A DNA stretch of 64,000 bases, taken from the NCBI RefSeq assembly GCF_963422335.1, contig NZ_OY729424.1, forward strand, positions 6,138,001-6,202,000. Reading direction: 5' to 3'. This stretch comes from an uncultured Roseateles sp. (GTDB lineage Bacteria; Pseudomonadota; Gammaproteobacteria; Burkholderiales; Burkholderiaceae_C). Position 1 is the stretch's first letter; each line of letters begins with the position of its first letter. A program made the position numbers and the translations under genes. Under the pieces are notes generated by a model. That model had not been told where the DNA came from. It worked only from the letters and a program-made list of their open reading frames with translations, and made no database searches. Below are positions 1-6,894 of this stretch, piece after piece.

Positions 1-2
1 TG

Positions 3-404
3 CTGGTGAGCATGTTTTACAGCTCCTGCGAGATGGTCTGCCCGATGATCTTCGAGACCATACACATGACCCTGAACAAGCTGCCCGCCGCCGAGCGCGA
101 GCGCGTCAAGGTGCTGATGATCAGCTTCGACCCCGAGCGCGACAGCGTTGCCGTGCTCAAGCAGACCGCTGAAGCCCACCGCTGCGATGCCCGCTGGACC
201 CTGGCCCGCACCGACGGTGCCACCGCCCGCAAGATCGCCGCCCTGCTGGGCATCCAGTACCGCCGCCTGGCCAGCGGCGAGTTCAACCACTCCAGCACCA
301 TCGAGTTGCTCGACGCCGAGGGCCGGATTGCCGCGCGCAGCGGCACCCTGGGCTCGGTGGACACGGCCTTTCTGCAGGCGATACGCAAGCAGGCAGCCGC
401 GTAA
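3..404 (+). CDS. SCO1/SenC family copper-binding thioredoxin-fold protein (5' partial)
   Basis: The gene is open at the window start, so its N-terminus (usually a membrane anchor or signal) is missing. The first visible residues are LVSMFYSSCEMVCPM, which carry the Cys-x3-Cys copper site of SCO proteins. The later FNHSSTIELLD segment supplies the conserved histidine near the end of the fold. Members of this family deliver copper to the CuA centre of cytochrome c oxidase or to other periplasmic copper enzymes, or act as thiol oxidoreductases. The GTG at position 6 is internal, because the reading frame and family similarity continue to the window edge. The family call is strong. The target enzyme cannot be named, because upstream neighbours are not visible. 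Confidence 0.88.
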   Translation: MVSMFYSSCEMVCPMIFETIHMTLNKLPAAERERVKVLMISFDPERDSVAVLKQTAEAHRCDARWTLARTDGATARKIAALLGIQYRRLASGEFNHSSTIELLDAEGRIAARSGTLGSVDTAFLQAIRKQAAA

Positions 405-413
405 CAGACTTCG

Positions 414-437
414 CTGGCGTGGGATTGAGCACGCCAG
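414..437. terminator. Hairpin after the SCO-like gene
   Basis: A perfect 8-bp inverted repeat, CTGGCGTG/CACGCCAG with an 8-nt loop, lies 10 nt past the stop codon of the SCO-like gene. There is no T-tract, so it is either a weak or Rho-assisted terminator or an mRNA-stabilising hairpin. Confidence 0.4.
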
Positions 438-528
438 GCCCGAACGGTGCATCATGAGAACGATCTTCCGGCGCTGGCGTCAAAACCAGCGCGTCGTCAC
501 CTCGCCGCGATGCTGAAAGGGCTTGATC

Positions 529-996
529 ATGATTCGCACCATCGCCACCCTGGCGGCCGTACTGAGCCTGGCCGTCAGCCCCGCACAAGCACAGTCCCGG
601 CATGGCGGCTTCCACCACGGCGGCGGCTTTCATGGCGGGGGTTCCGGGATCTTCTGGGGCGGTGTCGGCATCGCCATCGGTCTTGGCCTCGCCGATCGTT
701 ACTACTACCCACCGCCCTACTACCCGTACTACGGCCCGCCCGTCTACCCCAGCTATGCCATAGCGCCGCTGCCCCCCATCGTCTACAGCCAGGCGCCGAT
801 GCCCGCAGCCCCCACGGCCACAGCGCCCGACCCGATCTTCTACCCCCGCAACGGCCAGAGCCCCGAACAGATAGAGGCCGACCGCCAGGCCTGCAACCGC
901 TGGGCCACCACCCAGCCCAAGGCCATGGCCGACGCCAGCGTGTTCCAGCGCGCGACCCTGGCCTGCATGGATGGGCGGGGGTATACGTCGCGGTAA
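529..996 (+). CDS. Small secreted Gly/His- and Tyr/Pro-rich protein, unknown function
   Basis: The protein is 155 residues long. A signal peptide of about 22 residues ends at AQA, followed by a Gly/His-rich stretch (HGGFHHGGGFHGGG), a short hydrophobic glycine-rich segment (WGGVGIAIGLGLAD) and a Tyr/Pro-rich stretch. The C-terminal half, about residues 105-155, is soluble and holds two cysteines (QACNRW and LACMDG). The ATG at 529 is preferred over the TTG at 523 because AAAGG sits 9 nt upstream. I do not recognise a specific family. The layout resembles small periplasmic or outer-membrane-associated proteins of Burkholderiales, and the His-rich part could bind metal, which is a guess. Confidence 0.7.
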   Translation: MIRTIATLAAVLSLAVSPAQAQSRHGGFHHGGGFHGGGSGIFWGGVGIAIGLGLADRYYYPPPYYPYYGPPVYPSYAIAPLPPIVYSQAPMPAAPTATAPDPIFYPRNGQSPEQIEADRQACNRWATTQPKAMADASVFQRATLACMDGRGYTSR

Positions 997-1075
997 GGGG
1001 CAGGTAGGCCTGCTGGCTCAGGCCCTCGGCACGATGAGTCCCCGATGAGCAGGGGGCAACCCTGATAGGCGGTCT

Positions 1076-1261
1076 GAGGACACCGACCTGGCAGCCCTCT
1101 ACGGCGCGAAAACCCAGCACCTGAACGAGTAGGTCAAGCGTAACCGCTTCCCTGACGACTTCATGTTCCAGCTTGGCGTCTGCGAGACAGGCGAGGTGGT
1201 CGCAAATTGCGATCTCCTCTGGACACTGAAGCCTTCTAGGGTGCCGCCCTATGCCTTCGCC
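1076..1261 (+). pseudogene. ORF6N-domain (phage/plasmid regulatory) gene fragment
   Basis: Frame 2 reads EDTDLAALYGAKTQHLNE, a stop (TAG), then VKRNRFPDDFMFQL and, further on, VPPYAFA. This is the recognisable core of the ORF6N domain, normally DSDLAALYGVETRxLNQAVKRNxxRFPxDFMFQL...YAFTEQG. The in-frame stop, the missing start and the abrupt end at about 1261 show a dead gene. Such domains are carried by phages and mobile elements. The 3' end runs directly into an inverted IS5-like transposase remnant. Confidence 0.72.
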
Positions 1262-1566
1262 GATGCGCTTGCGCCGGCGCACCAGGCTTGATGGGTCGCA
1301 CGGCAGGTCATGCCGGAAGTAGCGTTCGCCGCCGAAGTGTTGCCAGTACGGGTTCTCGACTCAGCGCTCGACCACGTCCTCGTCGCTGAGCGCGTACACA
1401 TGCTCCAGGTACAGCAGCGCGGCCATCAACCGCGTGGGCAGTGCCGGATGCCCCGTCGTGGACTCGAACTGCGAACCCATTGCAACGCAAACGCTTGCCG
1501 GTCGATCAGCTCGCCCAGCTAGTGGCGCTGGTCGATCAGGTTGACCAGTTCAGTGCGGAGCAGGTC
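1251..1566 (-). pseudogene. IS5-family transposase N-terminal remnant
   Basis: On the minus strand, starting near 1566, the sequence reads DLLRTELVNLIDQRH, a stop, LGELIDRQAFALQW, then after a frameshift HPALPTRLMAALLYLEHVYA, LSDEDVVER, a stop where Trp is expected, and VENPYWQHFGGERYFRHDLP, CDPSSLVRRRKRIGEG. This matches the N-terminal third of an IS5-type transposase. At least two stops and one frameshift, plus loss of the catalytic DDE domain, make it non-functional. No terminal inverted repeats or target duplications could be identified. It separates an ORF6N fragment from a sigma-factor fragment, so insertion was followed by deletion. Confidence 0.78.
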
Positions 1567-1854
1567 ATGGTCGCAGCGCTCAGTGGTTTGATCGCCCGCA
1601 ACGAAGATCAGGCTCCTGGGCCAATCGCTCAGTATGGCGAGGTTGAGCTCGCTCAGCAGAGATTGGCTTTGCACGCAGCTTTGGCAGAATTGCCCGAGCA
1701 GCAAAAGAAGGTCATCGCAAGCCACTACCTTCAGGGCATGCAATTCGAGCGAATTGCGATTCACTTGAATCTGACCAAAGGCCGCATCTCACAGGTGCAC
1801 AAGGCAGCATTGCGGAGCTTGAGACACAGGCTAAAAATCCATCGCGGAGGCTAG
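1567..1854 (+). pseudogene. FliA-like sigma-70 factor, C-terminal fragment (regions 3-4)
   Basis: The reading frame open from 1441 encodes 137 residues. Its first ~40 are the antisense of the transposase remnant and are not sigma sequence. The remainder ends in LHAALAELPEQQKKVIASHY, LQGMQFERIAIHLNLTKGRI and SQVHKAALRSLRHRL, a typical region 4 helix-turn-helix of FliA-type (sigma-28) factors that contacts the -35 element. Regions 2 and most of 3, needed for -10 recognition, are absent. The gene was therefore cut by the insertion sequence. A TPR gene follows 36 nt downstream and may once have been co-transcribed. Expression of the tail from the chance GTG at 1441 is possible but unlikely to be meaningful. 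Confidence 0.7.
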
Positions 1855-1890
1855 TCCGTGGCACATACCCACAGGATAGAAGGAGCCCCT

Positions 1891-3054
1891 ATGGCCGCTA
1901 CCAGCAGATTTGCGCGCCTGAATACCTATCTGCAACGCGATTCCGGCAATGCCAACTCATTGCAAGACGCATTCCGTGCCGCATGCGCGGAATCCTTGTG
2001 GGACGACGCTCAAGCCCTGCTGCAACGGGCTCAATCACAGGGCCATGCGCCACGGCAATGGGCGCTGCACGAGGCCCACCTTTTCATGGCGCGGCAGCGC
2101 TGGCCGGAGGCCATTGAGCGGTTGCGGAAACTGCAGTCGGCCACTCCGCTCAACGAGTCGGAACGGCTCACCATAGCCACAGACTTGGCACAAGTCCACT
2201 TGCGGCTAGGGCAGATCTCTGATGGCGTTGCTGCATTGGAGGCGTCGGTCATGTCGGTGCCCGTCGGCGTAGAGTTGGATTCAATGGTTGAGGAAACGTG
2301 GCTACGCCTGCTGCACCGAGGCGGCGAGTTGGACCGTGCATTGCAATGGGGTCGTGATCGCGAAACGGCGGAGCGACTCAGTGCGGCGGCAGCTGGGGTT
2401 TTGAGTCTTGTCGCTTTGGACGCTGCGCTGTTTGAAGACGCCTTGCGCTGGTCGGTCGTAGCGCTGCGCTCTGTACCGGAGCAATTGGAAGCGAATCTGA
2501 CACGGGCCAGTCTTGCACTGACGGGAAGCGATCCTCGCGAAGCCTTGCATTTGAGTGAACGGTTGGCCGTTGGGCGAGAACACGACGGTCGGGTTTGGTC
2601 CAATCTTGCTACGGCGCGGCTCCTGAACCAGGACTTGCCAGGCGCCAAGCAAGCCTACCTGCATGCCTCCAGCCTGATGCCCGATCACATCGGTACCTGG
2701 CACGGCCTGGCATGGACAGCGCTGTTGCAAGGAGACCTCCAGCTCGCGGAATCTACGTTCCAGCAGGCTCTGAGCCTGGATCGTAATTTTGCCGACAGCC
2801 ATGGTGGCCTGGCCGCGGTCTTGGCGGCGATCGGGCGCCGGTTGGAGGCCAGCGAGAGCGTCCGTCGTGCGCCGGGCCTGGATGCCAAAAGCCTGGCCGC
2901 GCACTACGCGCAACTTCTTTTGGACGATCCCAACGCTGACAGGCCGAAGTTGCTGCGCATGGTGACGCGCTTGTTCGGCCGGCAAGTTTCGCCAAATGGC
3001 GAGAACTTGGTGGCCGTGATGCTCAGCAGAGCGGTGATCCCTGGGCCGGATTGA
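1891..3054 (+). CDS. TPR-repeat protein, unknown function
   Basis: This is a 387-residue all-helical protein with repeated TPR-like units. Clear examples are the stretch around DAQALLQRAQSQGHAPRQWA, the one around GDLQLAESTFQQALSLDRNF, and the unit following it. No signal peptide or membrane segment is seen, so it is probably cytoplasmic and binds partner proteins. The ATG at 1891 is chosen over the GTG at 1858 because AGGAG sits 5 nt upstream. It follows a truncated FliA-like sigma factor, so it may be left over from a flagellar-type or secretion gene set, which is inference only. The function is unknown. Confidence 0.72.
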   Translation: MAATSRFARLNTYLQRDSGNANSLQDAFRAACAESLWDDAQALLQRAQSQGHAPRQWALHEAHLFMARQRWPEAIERLRKLQSATPLNESERLTIATDLAQVHLRLGQISDGVAALEASVMSVPVGVELDSMVEETWLRLLHRGGELDRALQWGRDRETAERLSAAAAGVLSLVALDAALFEDALRWSVVALRSVPEQLEANLTRASLALTGSDPREALHLSERLAVGREHDGRVWSNLATARLLNQDLPGAKQAYLHASSLMPDHIGTWHGLAWTALLQGDLQLAESTFQQALSLDRNFADSHGGLAAVLAAIGRRLEASESVRRAPGLDAKSLAAHYAQLLLDDPNADRPKLLRMVTRLFGRQVSPNGENLVAVMLSRAVIPGPD

Positions 3055-3165
3055 TACAGCCACCTGGGCCACTCCTCACAGACGGGATTGGGAATCGAAG
3101 AGGCACTCGCCCCCTTGAGCAGAACTCGAAGCAACGCCCTCTCTAGCGGGACAAGGTCATGCGCG

Positions 3166-3255
3166 CGTGAGGGCCGGCACACCTCGCAGAAGGCCCGCAA
3201 TTTCATCGATCTGGCGATCGAGCGGCTGAGGGTTCGCCTGGCCGCGCTCGCATGA
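3166..3255 (+). pseudogene. LysR-family regulator C-terminal tail fragment
   Basis: The frame reads REGRHTSQKARNFIDLAIER followed by LRVRLAALA and a stop. This closely parallels the C-terminus of the intact LysR gene just downstream (REGQHASKKARAFIDLVVER). Only the last ~29 residues survive. A less certain continuation upstream to about 3112 would need a frame change. It is a deletion scar, or the remnant of a duplicated regulator. Confidence 0.55.
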
Positions 3256-3415
3256 GCGGACCCGCTCCGGCAGACATGCTCGCAGGCGTCGCGCGGGCCA
3301 CGAGCGTTCCCGCCTGCGGAATGGTCTGTTGTGCTGCACCACGATTCCCGCATGACACGAATCGGCGCACAGTCGGGCTCGATCCACATTCTTTCGTTCA
3401 ACCCCGGTATTCCAA

Positions 3416-4315
3416 TTGGACAGACTTCACCTCATCAACGTCTTCGTGGCCGTGGTGGACGCCAATGGCTTCGCTGGCGCGGCACGCAAGCTGAACATCT
3501 CGCCGCCGGCAGTTACTCGGGCCATCAACGAACTGGAGTCGCATCTGGATGTTCGCTTGCTGACCCGAACCACCCGCGTCGTCAAGGTCACCGAACCTGG
3601 TGCCCGTTACGCCGAGGACTGCCGCCAGGTCCTTGCCCAGCTTGCCGAAGCGGAGGCGTCTGTGACCGGCACGCAGCGCACGCCGCGAGGACGACTCACG
3701 ATCACGGCGCCGGTGATGTTCGGTGGCAAGTTTGTCGCCCCCATCGTCACCGAATACCTGCAAGCGAACCCGGAGGTGGTGGCCTCGTGCTGGTTTCTCG
3801 ACCGCGTGGTCAATATGCTGGACGAGGGTGTCGATGTCGGCGTTCGGATCGGCGAGCTGCCGGATTCATCGATGCAAGCCACCTCGGTGGGTCGCGTGCG
3901 CCGGGTCATTTGCGCGTCGCCGGCCTACCTGGAGCGGCACGGCGCGCCCCTGGTTCCAACCGATCTGCAGGCCCACCTTATCGTGTCCGCCAGCGCCGTC
4001 ACGCCCGCGCCGGAATGGCGACTCAGTCAGAACGGTGAGCTCTGCACCGTCAAACTGCAACCCCGCATGACGACGACCAGCAACGACTCCGCACTCTCCG
4101 CCGCGTTGGCGGGGTTCGGCATCACCCGGCTGCTGTCGTACCAGGTGGCAGAGTTCATCAAGGACGGACGCCTCAGACCATTGCTGAGCGAGTTCGAACT
4201 CCCCTCGCTGCCGGTCCATGTGGTACATCGCGAGGGGCAACATGCCTCCAAGAAGGCGCGCGCCTTCATCGACCTGGTTGTCGAGCGGCTGCGCGCCAAT
4301 CCGGTATTGGCCTGA
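3416..4315 (+). CDS. LysR-family transcriptional regulator
   Basis: At 299 residues this has the usual LysR length. The N-terminal winged helix-turn-helix (about residues 1-60) contains FAGAARKLNISPPAVTRAIN, and the effector-binding domain spans about residues 88-295. It belongs to the CrgA/DsdC-like group that starts MDRLHLINVFVAVVDANGFA. The start is a TTG at 3416; no in-frame ATG gives the complete domain. A glutathione S-transferase fragment lies immediately downstream on the same strand, so the regulator's usual divergent or adjacent target may be gone. The effector is unknown. Confidence 0.88.
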   Translation: MDRLHLINVFVAVVDANGFAGAARKLNISPPAVTRAINELESHLDVRLLTRTTRVVKVTEPGARYAEDCRQVLAQLAEAEASVTGTQRTPRGRLTITAPVMFGGKFVAPIVTEYLQANPEVVASCWFLDRVVNMLDEGVDVGVRIGELPDSSMQATSVGRVRRVICASPAYLERHGAPLVPTDLQAHLIVSASAVTPAPEWRLSQNGELCTVKLQPRMTTTSNDSALSAALAGFGITRLLSYQVAEFIKDGRLRPLLSEFELPSLPVHVVHREGQHASKKARAFIDLVVERLRANPVLA

Positions 4316-4366
4316 TCCGGCTTCCTGGCCTGGGCGCGTAGCGGCGGCAGGCGACGGGGATCCCTG

Positions 4367-4639
4367 GACGCGCAAGCCCGAGATATCCGCTCCCGCTTTG
4401 AGCAGATTGAGCAAGCCCTCGGTGTCGGGCCCTACTTCGCCGGCGAGCGCTTCAGCATCGTCGATGCCGTTTTCGGGCCGGTCTTTCGCTACTTCGACGC
4501 GTTCGACAAGATCGCAGACTTCGGCTTCTTCCGCGAGCCGCCATGCCAAACATTGGGTGACGGCATAGAGGCGCGGCGTCGGGGGGATTGTTCAGTAACG
4601 CGGAATGGTGTCTTGGACTGCGAGGTGATTCCGGGCTGA
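4367..4639 (+). pseudogene. Glutathione S-transferase C-terminal fragment
   Basis: The frame reads DAQARDIRSRFEQIEQALGV, GPYFAGERFSIVDAVFGPVF and RYFDAFDKIADFGFF, and runs open to a TGA at 4637. GPYFAGERFSIVDAVF is the conserved N-capping and hydrophobic-staple region of the GST C-terminal domain. There is no thioredoxin-like N-terminal domain and no start codon, and the last ~25 codons look non-homologous. The 5' part has been deleted up to the LysR gene. Confidence 0.68.
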
Positions 4640-4727
4640 GCATTTTTCACCGACATTTTGTCCAAGCGCTGCGACGCACCGCGACGGACATCCTTCCCGG
4701 ATACAACTGACTGACCAGGAGCTCGCC

Positions 4728-5399
4728 ATGAACCCCATCACCCGATCATCGGCGGAGACTTCCTCAGGAACGGTCGACGCAAGAAGTGCCGCCAATCCGG
4801 CCGGACCGATGCCGTCGCTCACGATCCATCCCATCTGGCTGCGCGCCTCGCACTGGCTGAATGTTCTTGCCGTGGTGGTGATGGTCAGCAGCGGCTGGCG
4901 TGTATACAACGCGGCTCCGATCTTCGACTTCAAGTTTCCTGCTGACTACACCCTGGGCAGTTGGCTCGGGGGCGCGCTGCAGTGGCACTTCGCGGGCATG
5001 TGGCTGCTGGCGTTCAATGGACTGGTCTACCTGGCCCTGAATATCTTCACCGGCAGGTTTGCGCGCAAGTTCTTTCCCCTGCGGCCGTCGATTGTCTGGG
5101 CCGATCTCCGTGCAGCGCTGCGCGGGCAGCTGTCGCATGCAGATCCCCGCCACTACAACGGCCTTCAACGCGTGGCCTATCTGGGTGTGATCTTCGACCT
5201 GATCCTGCTGGTGCTGTCGGGGCTCGTGCTTTGGAAGTCGGTTCAATTCCCTGCGCTGCGTGAACTGATGGGCGGCTACGAACTTGCACGCCGCATCCAC
5301 TTCGTCGCGATGGTCGCCCTGGTCGGCTTTGCTGCTGGCCATGTGCTGATGGTCGCGCTGGTGCCCCACACCCTGCTCGCCATGATCCGCGGCCGCTGA
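4728..5399 (+). CDS. Cytochrome b561-type membrane protein, YedZ/MsrQ-like electron donor
   Basis: The 223-residue protein has four to five transmembrane helices and several membrane histidines (IHPIWLRASHW near residue 34, LQWHFAGMW near 88, RRIHFVAMVALVGFAAGHVL near the C-terminus) that can ligate b hemes. AGGAG precedes the ATG by 7 nt. It sits 22 nt upstream of a YedY-like molybdoenzyme and probably passes electrons from the quinone pool or respiratory chain to it. It is a cytochrome b561/Ni-Fe hydrogenase b-subunit type fold rather than the classic six-helix YedZ, like the partner described for YedY1 in Azospira. The partner assignment rests on context. Confidence 0.85.
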   Translation: MNPITRSSAETSSGTVDARSAANPAGPMPSLTIHPIWLRASHWLNVLAVVVMVSSGWRVYNAAPIFDFKFPADYTLGSWLGGALQWHFAGMWLLAFNGLVYLALNIFTGRFARKFFPLRPSIVWADLRAALRGQLSHADPRHYNGLQRVAYLGVIFDLILLVLSGLVLWKSVQFPALRELMGGYELARRIHFVAMVALVGFAAGHVLMVALVPHTLLAMIRGR

Positions 5400-5421
5400 C
5401 CTCGTCACCCAAGGAGAGACC

Positions 5422-6213
5422 ATGAACATCTTCAAACGCTCGGTCCTTGTCACGGTAGACGGCGATGCCGTCGTCAAGGACGCGCTGAAACTGCTGTCGC
5501 GCAGCATTGAGCAACCAGCTCGTCGAGCCTTTCTCCAGCGCTCGCTCACGCTGGGTGGCGTGGCGCTGCTCAGTGGCTGCAGCATCTCCAACGACGCCAA
5601 TGTCGAAGCAGCCCTGGAAAGCATTTCAAGGCTGAATGATCGCGTGCAGGGCCTGCTGTTTGACCCGAGTCGTTTGGCGCCGACTTACCCGGACTCGATG
5701 ATCACGCGGCCCTTCCCATTCAACGCCTATTACGGCGAAGACGAAATCCGCGAGATCGATGGCGACGCGTGGCGGCTCGAGATCACCGGCATGGTGGCGG
5801 ACAAGCGCAAATGGTCGCTGGCCGACCTGCGCTCGATGCCACAGCAGGAGCAAATCACGCGCCACGTCTGCGTCGAAGGCTGGAGCGCCATCGGCAAATG
5901 GGGTGGAGTGCCTTTCTCGCATCTTCTCAAGCGCGTGGGTGCCGATCTCGGCGCGAAATACGTCGGCTTCAAGTGTGACGACGACTACCACACCAGTATT
6001 GACATGGCCACGGCCTTGCATCCGCAAACCAGCCTGGCGCTGACCTACGACGGGCAGGTTTTGCCATCGAAGTACGGCTACCCCGTCAAGCTGCGCATGC
6101 CCACCAAGCTGGGCTACAAGAATCCAAAACACATCCGGGCGATCTACGTGACCAACACCTACCCCGGCGGCTACTGGGAAGACCAGGGCTACAACTGGTT
6201 CGGAGGCAGTTGA
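5422..6213 (+). CDS. Periplasmic molybdopterin-dependent oxidoreductase, YedY/MsrP-like
   Basis: This 263-residue protein belongs to the sulfite oxidase/YedY molybdenum-cofactor fold. The N-terminus carries a twin-arginine signal (ARRAFLQRSLTLGGVALLSG, arginines at 34-35), expected for export of a folded cofactor protein. LLSGC at 49-53 could be a lipobox. RHVCVEGWSAIGKWGG places the molybdenum-ligating cysteine at residue 150. By family knowledge it would reduce a small oxidised periplasmic substrate such as methionine sulfoxide in proteins. An unusually long ~33-residue segment precedes the Tat motif, and an internal start could exist. It is flanked by its likely cytochrome b donor and by a methionine-rich secreted peptide, its likely substrate. 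AAGGAG lies 6 nt before the ATG. Confidence 0.88.
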   Translation: MNIFKRSVLVTVDGDAVVKDALKLLSRSIEQPARRAFLQRSLTLGGVALLSGCSISNDANVEAALESISRLNDRVQGLLFDPSRLAPTYPDSMITRPFPFNAYYGEDEIREIDGDAWRLEITGMVADKRKWSLADLRSMPQQEQITRHVCVEGWSAIGKWGGVPFSHLLKRVGADLGAKYVGFKCDDDYHTSIDMATALHPQTSLALTYDGQVLPSKYGYPVKLRMPTKLGYKNPKHIRAIYVTNTYPGGYWEDQGYNWFGGS

Positions 6214-6278
6214 GTCAATTCAACCGCTCTGACAAATCGGCACTTCGCCACTGACCTCACCACCTCAAGGAAATCACC

Positions 6279-6635
6279 ATGAACAAGTTCACCACCACGC
6301 TGCTGTCCGCCTGCCTGTCTCTGGCCGCTGTCCACGCCTTTGCCCAGGATGCCATGTCCAAAGACGCCATGGCAAAAGACGCCATGACCAAGGATGCGAT
6401 GTCCAAGGATGCGATGTCCAAGGACGCCATGAAAAAGGGCACAGCACCGAAGGACTCAATGAAGAAAGATGCGATGGCGCATGACGCGATGAAGCCCGAT
6501 GCGATGGCGCACGACGCCATGAAGCCCGACGCGATGGCCAAGGGCGCGATGAAGAAGGACGCCATGAAGAAAGACGAGATGGCCCATGACGCGATGAAGA
6601 AGGACGCAATGGCGCCGGATGCCATGAAGAAGTGA
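6279..6635 (+). CDS. Secreted methionine-rich MxKDx pentapeptide-repeat protein (MrpX-like)
   Basis: The 118-residue product has a signal peptide cleaved after AHAFA and then about 18 near-perfect five-residue repeats of the form MxKDA (MSKDAMAKDAMTKDAMSKDA and so on, with MAHDA and MKPDA variants). The mature chain of ~95 residues holds 18 methionines, no cysteine and no aromatic residues, so it is probably disordered. This matches the pentapeptide MXKDX repeat family. In Azospira suillum a methionine-rich peptide of this kind (MrpX) soaks up hypochlorite and is reduced by a YedY-type enzyme. The position 66 nt after the YedY-like gene supports that role. Metal binding is an alternative. Confidence 0.85.
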   Translation: MNKFTTTLLSACLSLAAVHAFAQDAMSKDAMAKDAMTKDAMSKDAMSKDAMKKGTAPKDSMKKDAMAHDAMKPDAMAHDAMKPDAMAKGAMKKDAMKKDEMAHDAMKKDAMAPDAMKK

Positions 6636-6894
6636 GGAACCCCACCGGACACCAAAGCCTTGGTGTCCGTGCAGTTCCGAAAGACGCTCGGCGAGGCGTC
6701 AATTGAAGGATTGGCGGTCGTCTCAGTGGCAAGTGCGTTCCTTATTGCCATGGCCTGTCAACGATGCCGCATCGTGCGGCCGGGCTGGAGACGCAGGGCC
6801 GATGCCGGCACAAGCGGGCGTGTTGTGCCTGCCAACCCGATTCATTGACAAAGCAAGTACCCGTCTCTCGACTGACCGGGTGCGGAGAAGCGCC

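Noticed and set aside
6340..6632. Short-period repeats that might suggest a CRISPR array
   Set aside because: The 15-nt units are contiguous, without spacers, and lie in frame within a signal-peptide gene.
6257..6751. Minus-strand Phe/Ser/Ala repeat frame
   Set aside because: It is the antisense of the MxKDx repeat array and has no independent support.
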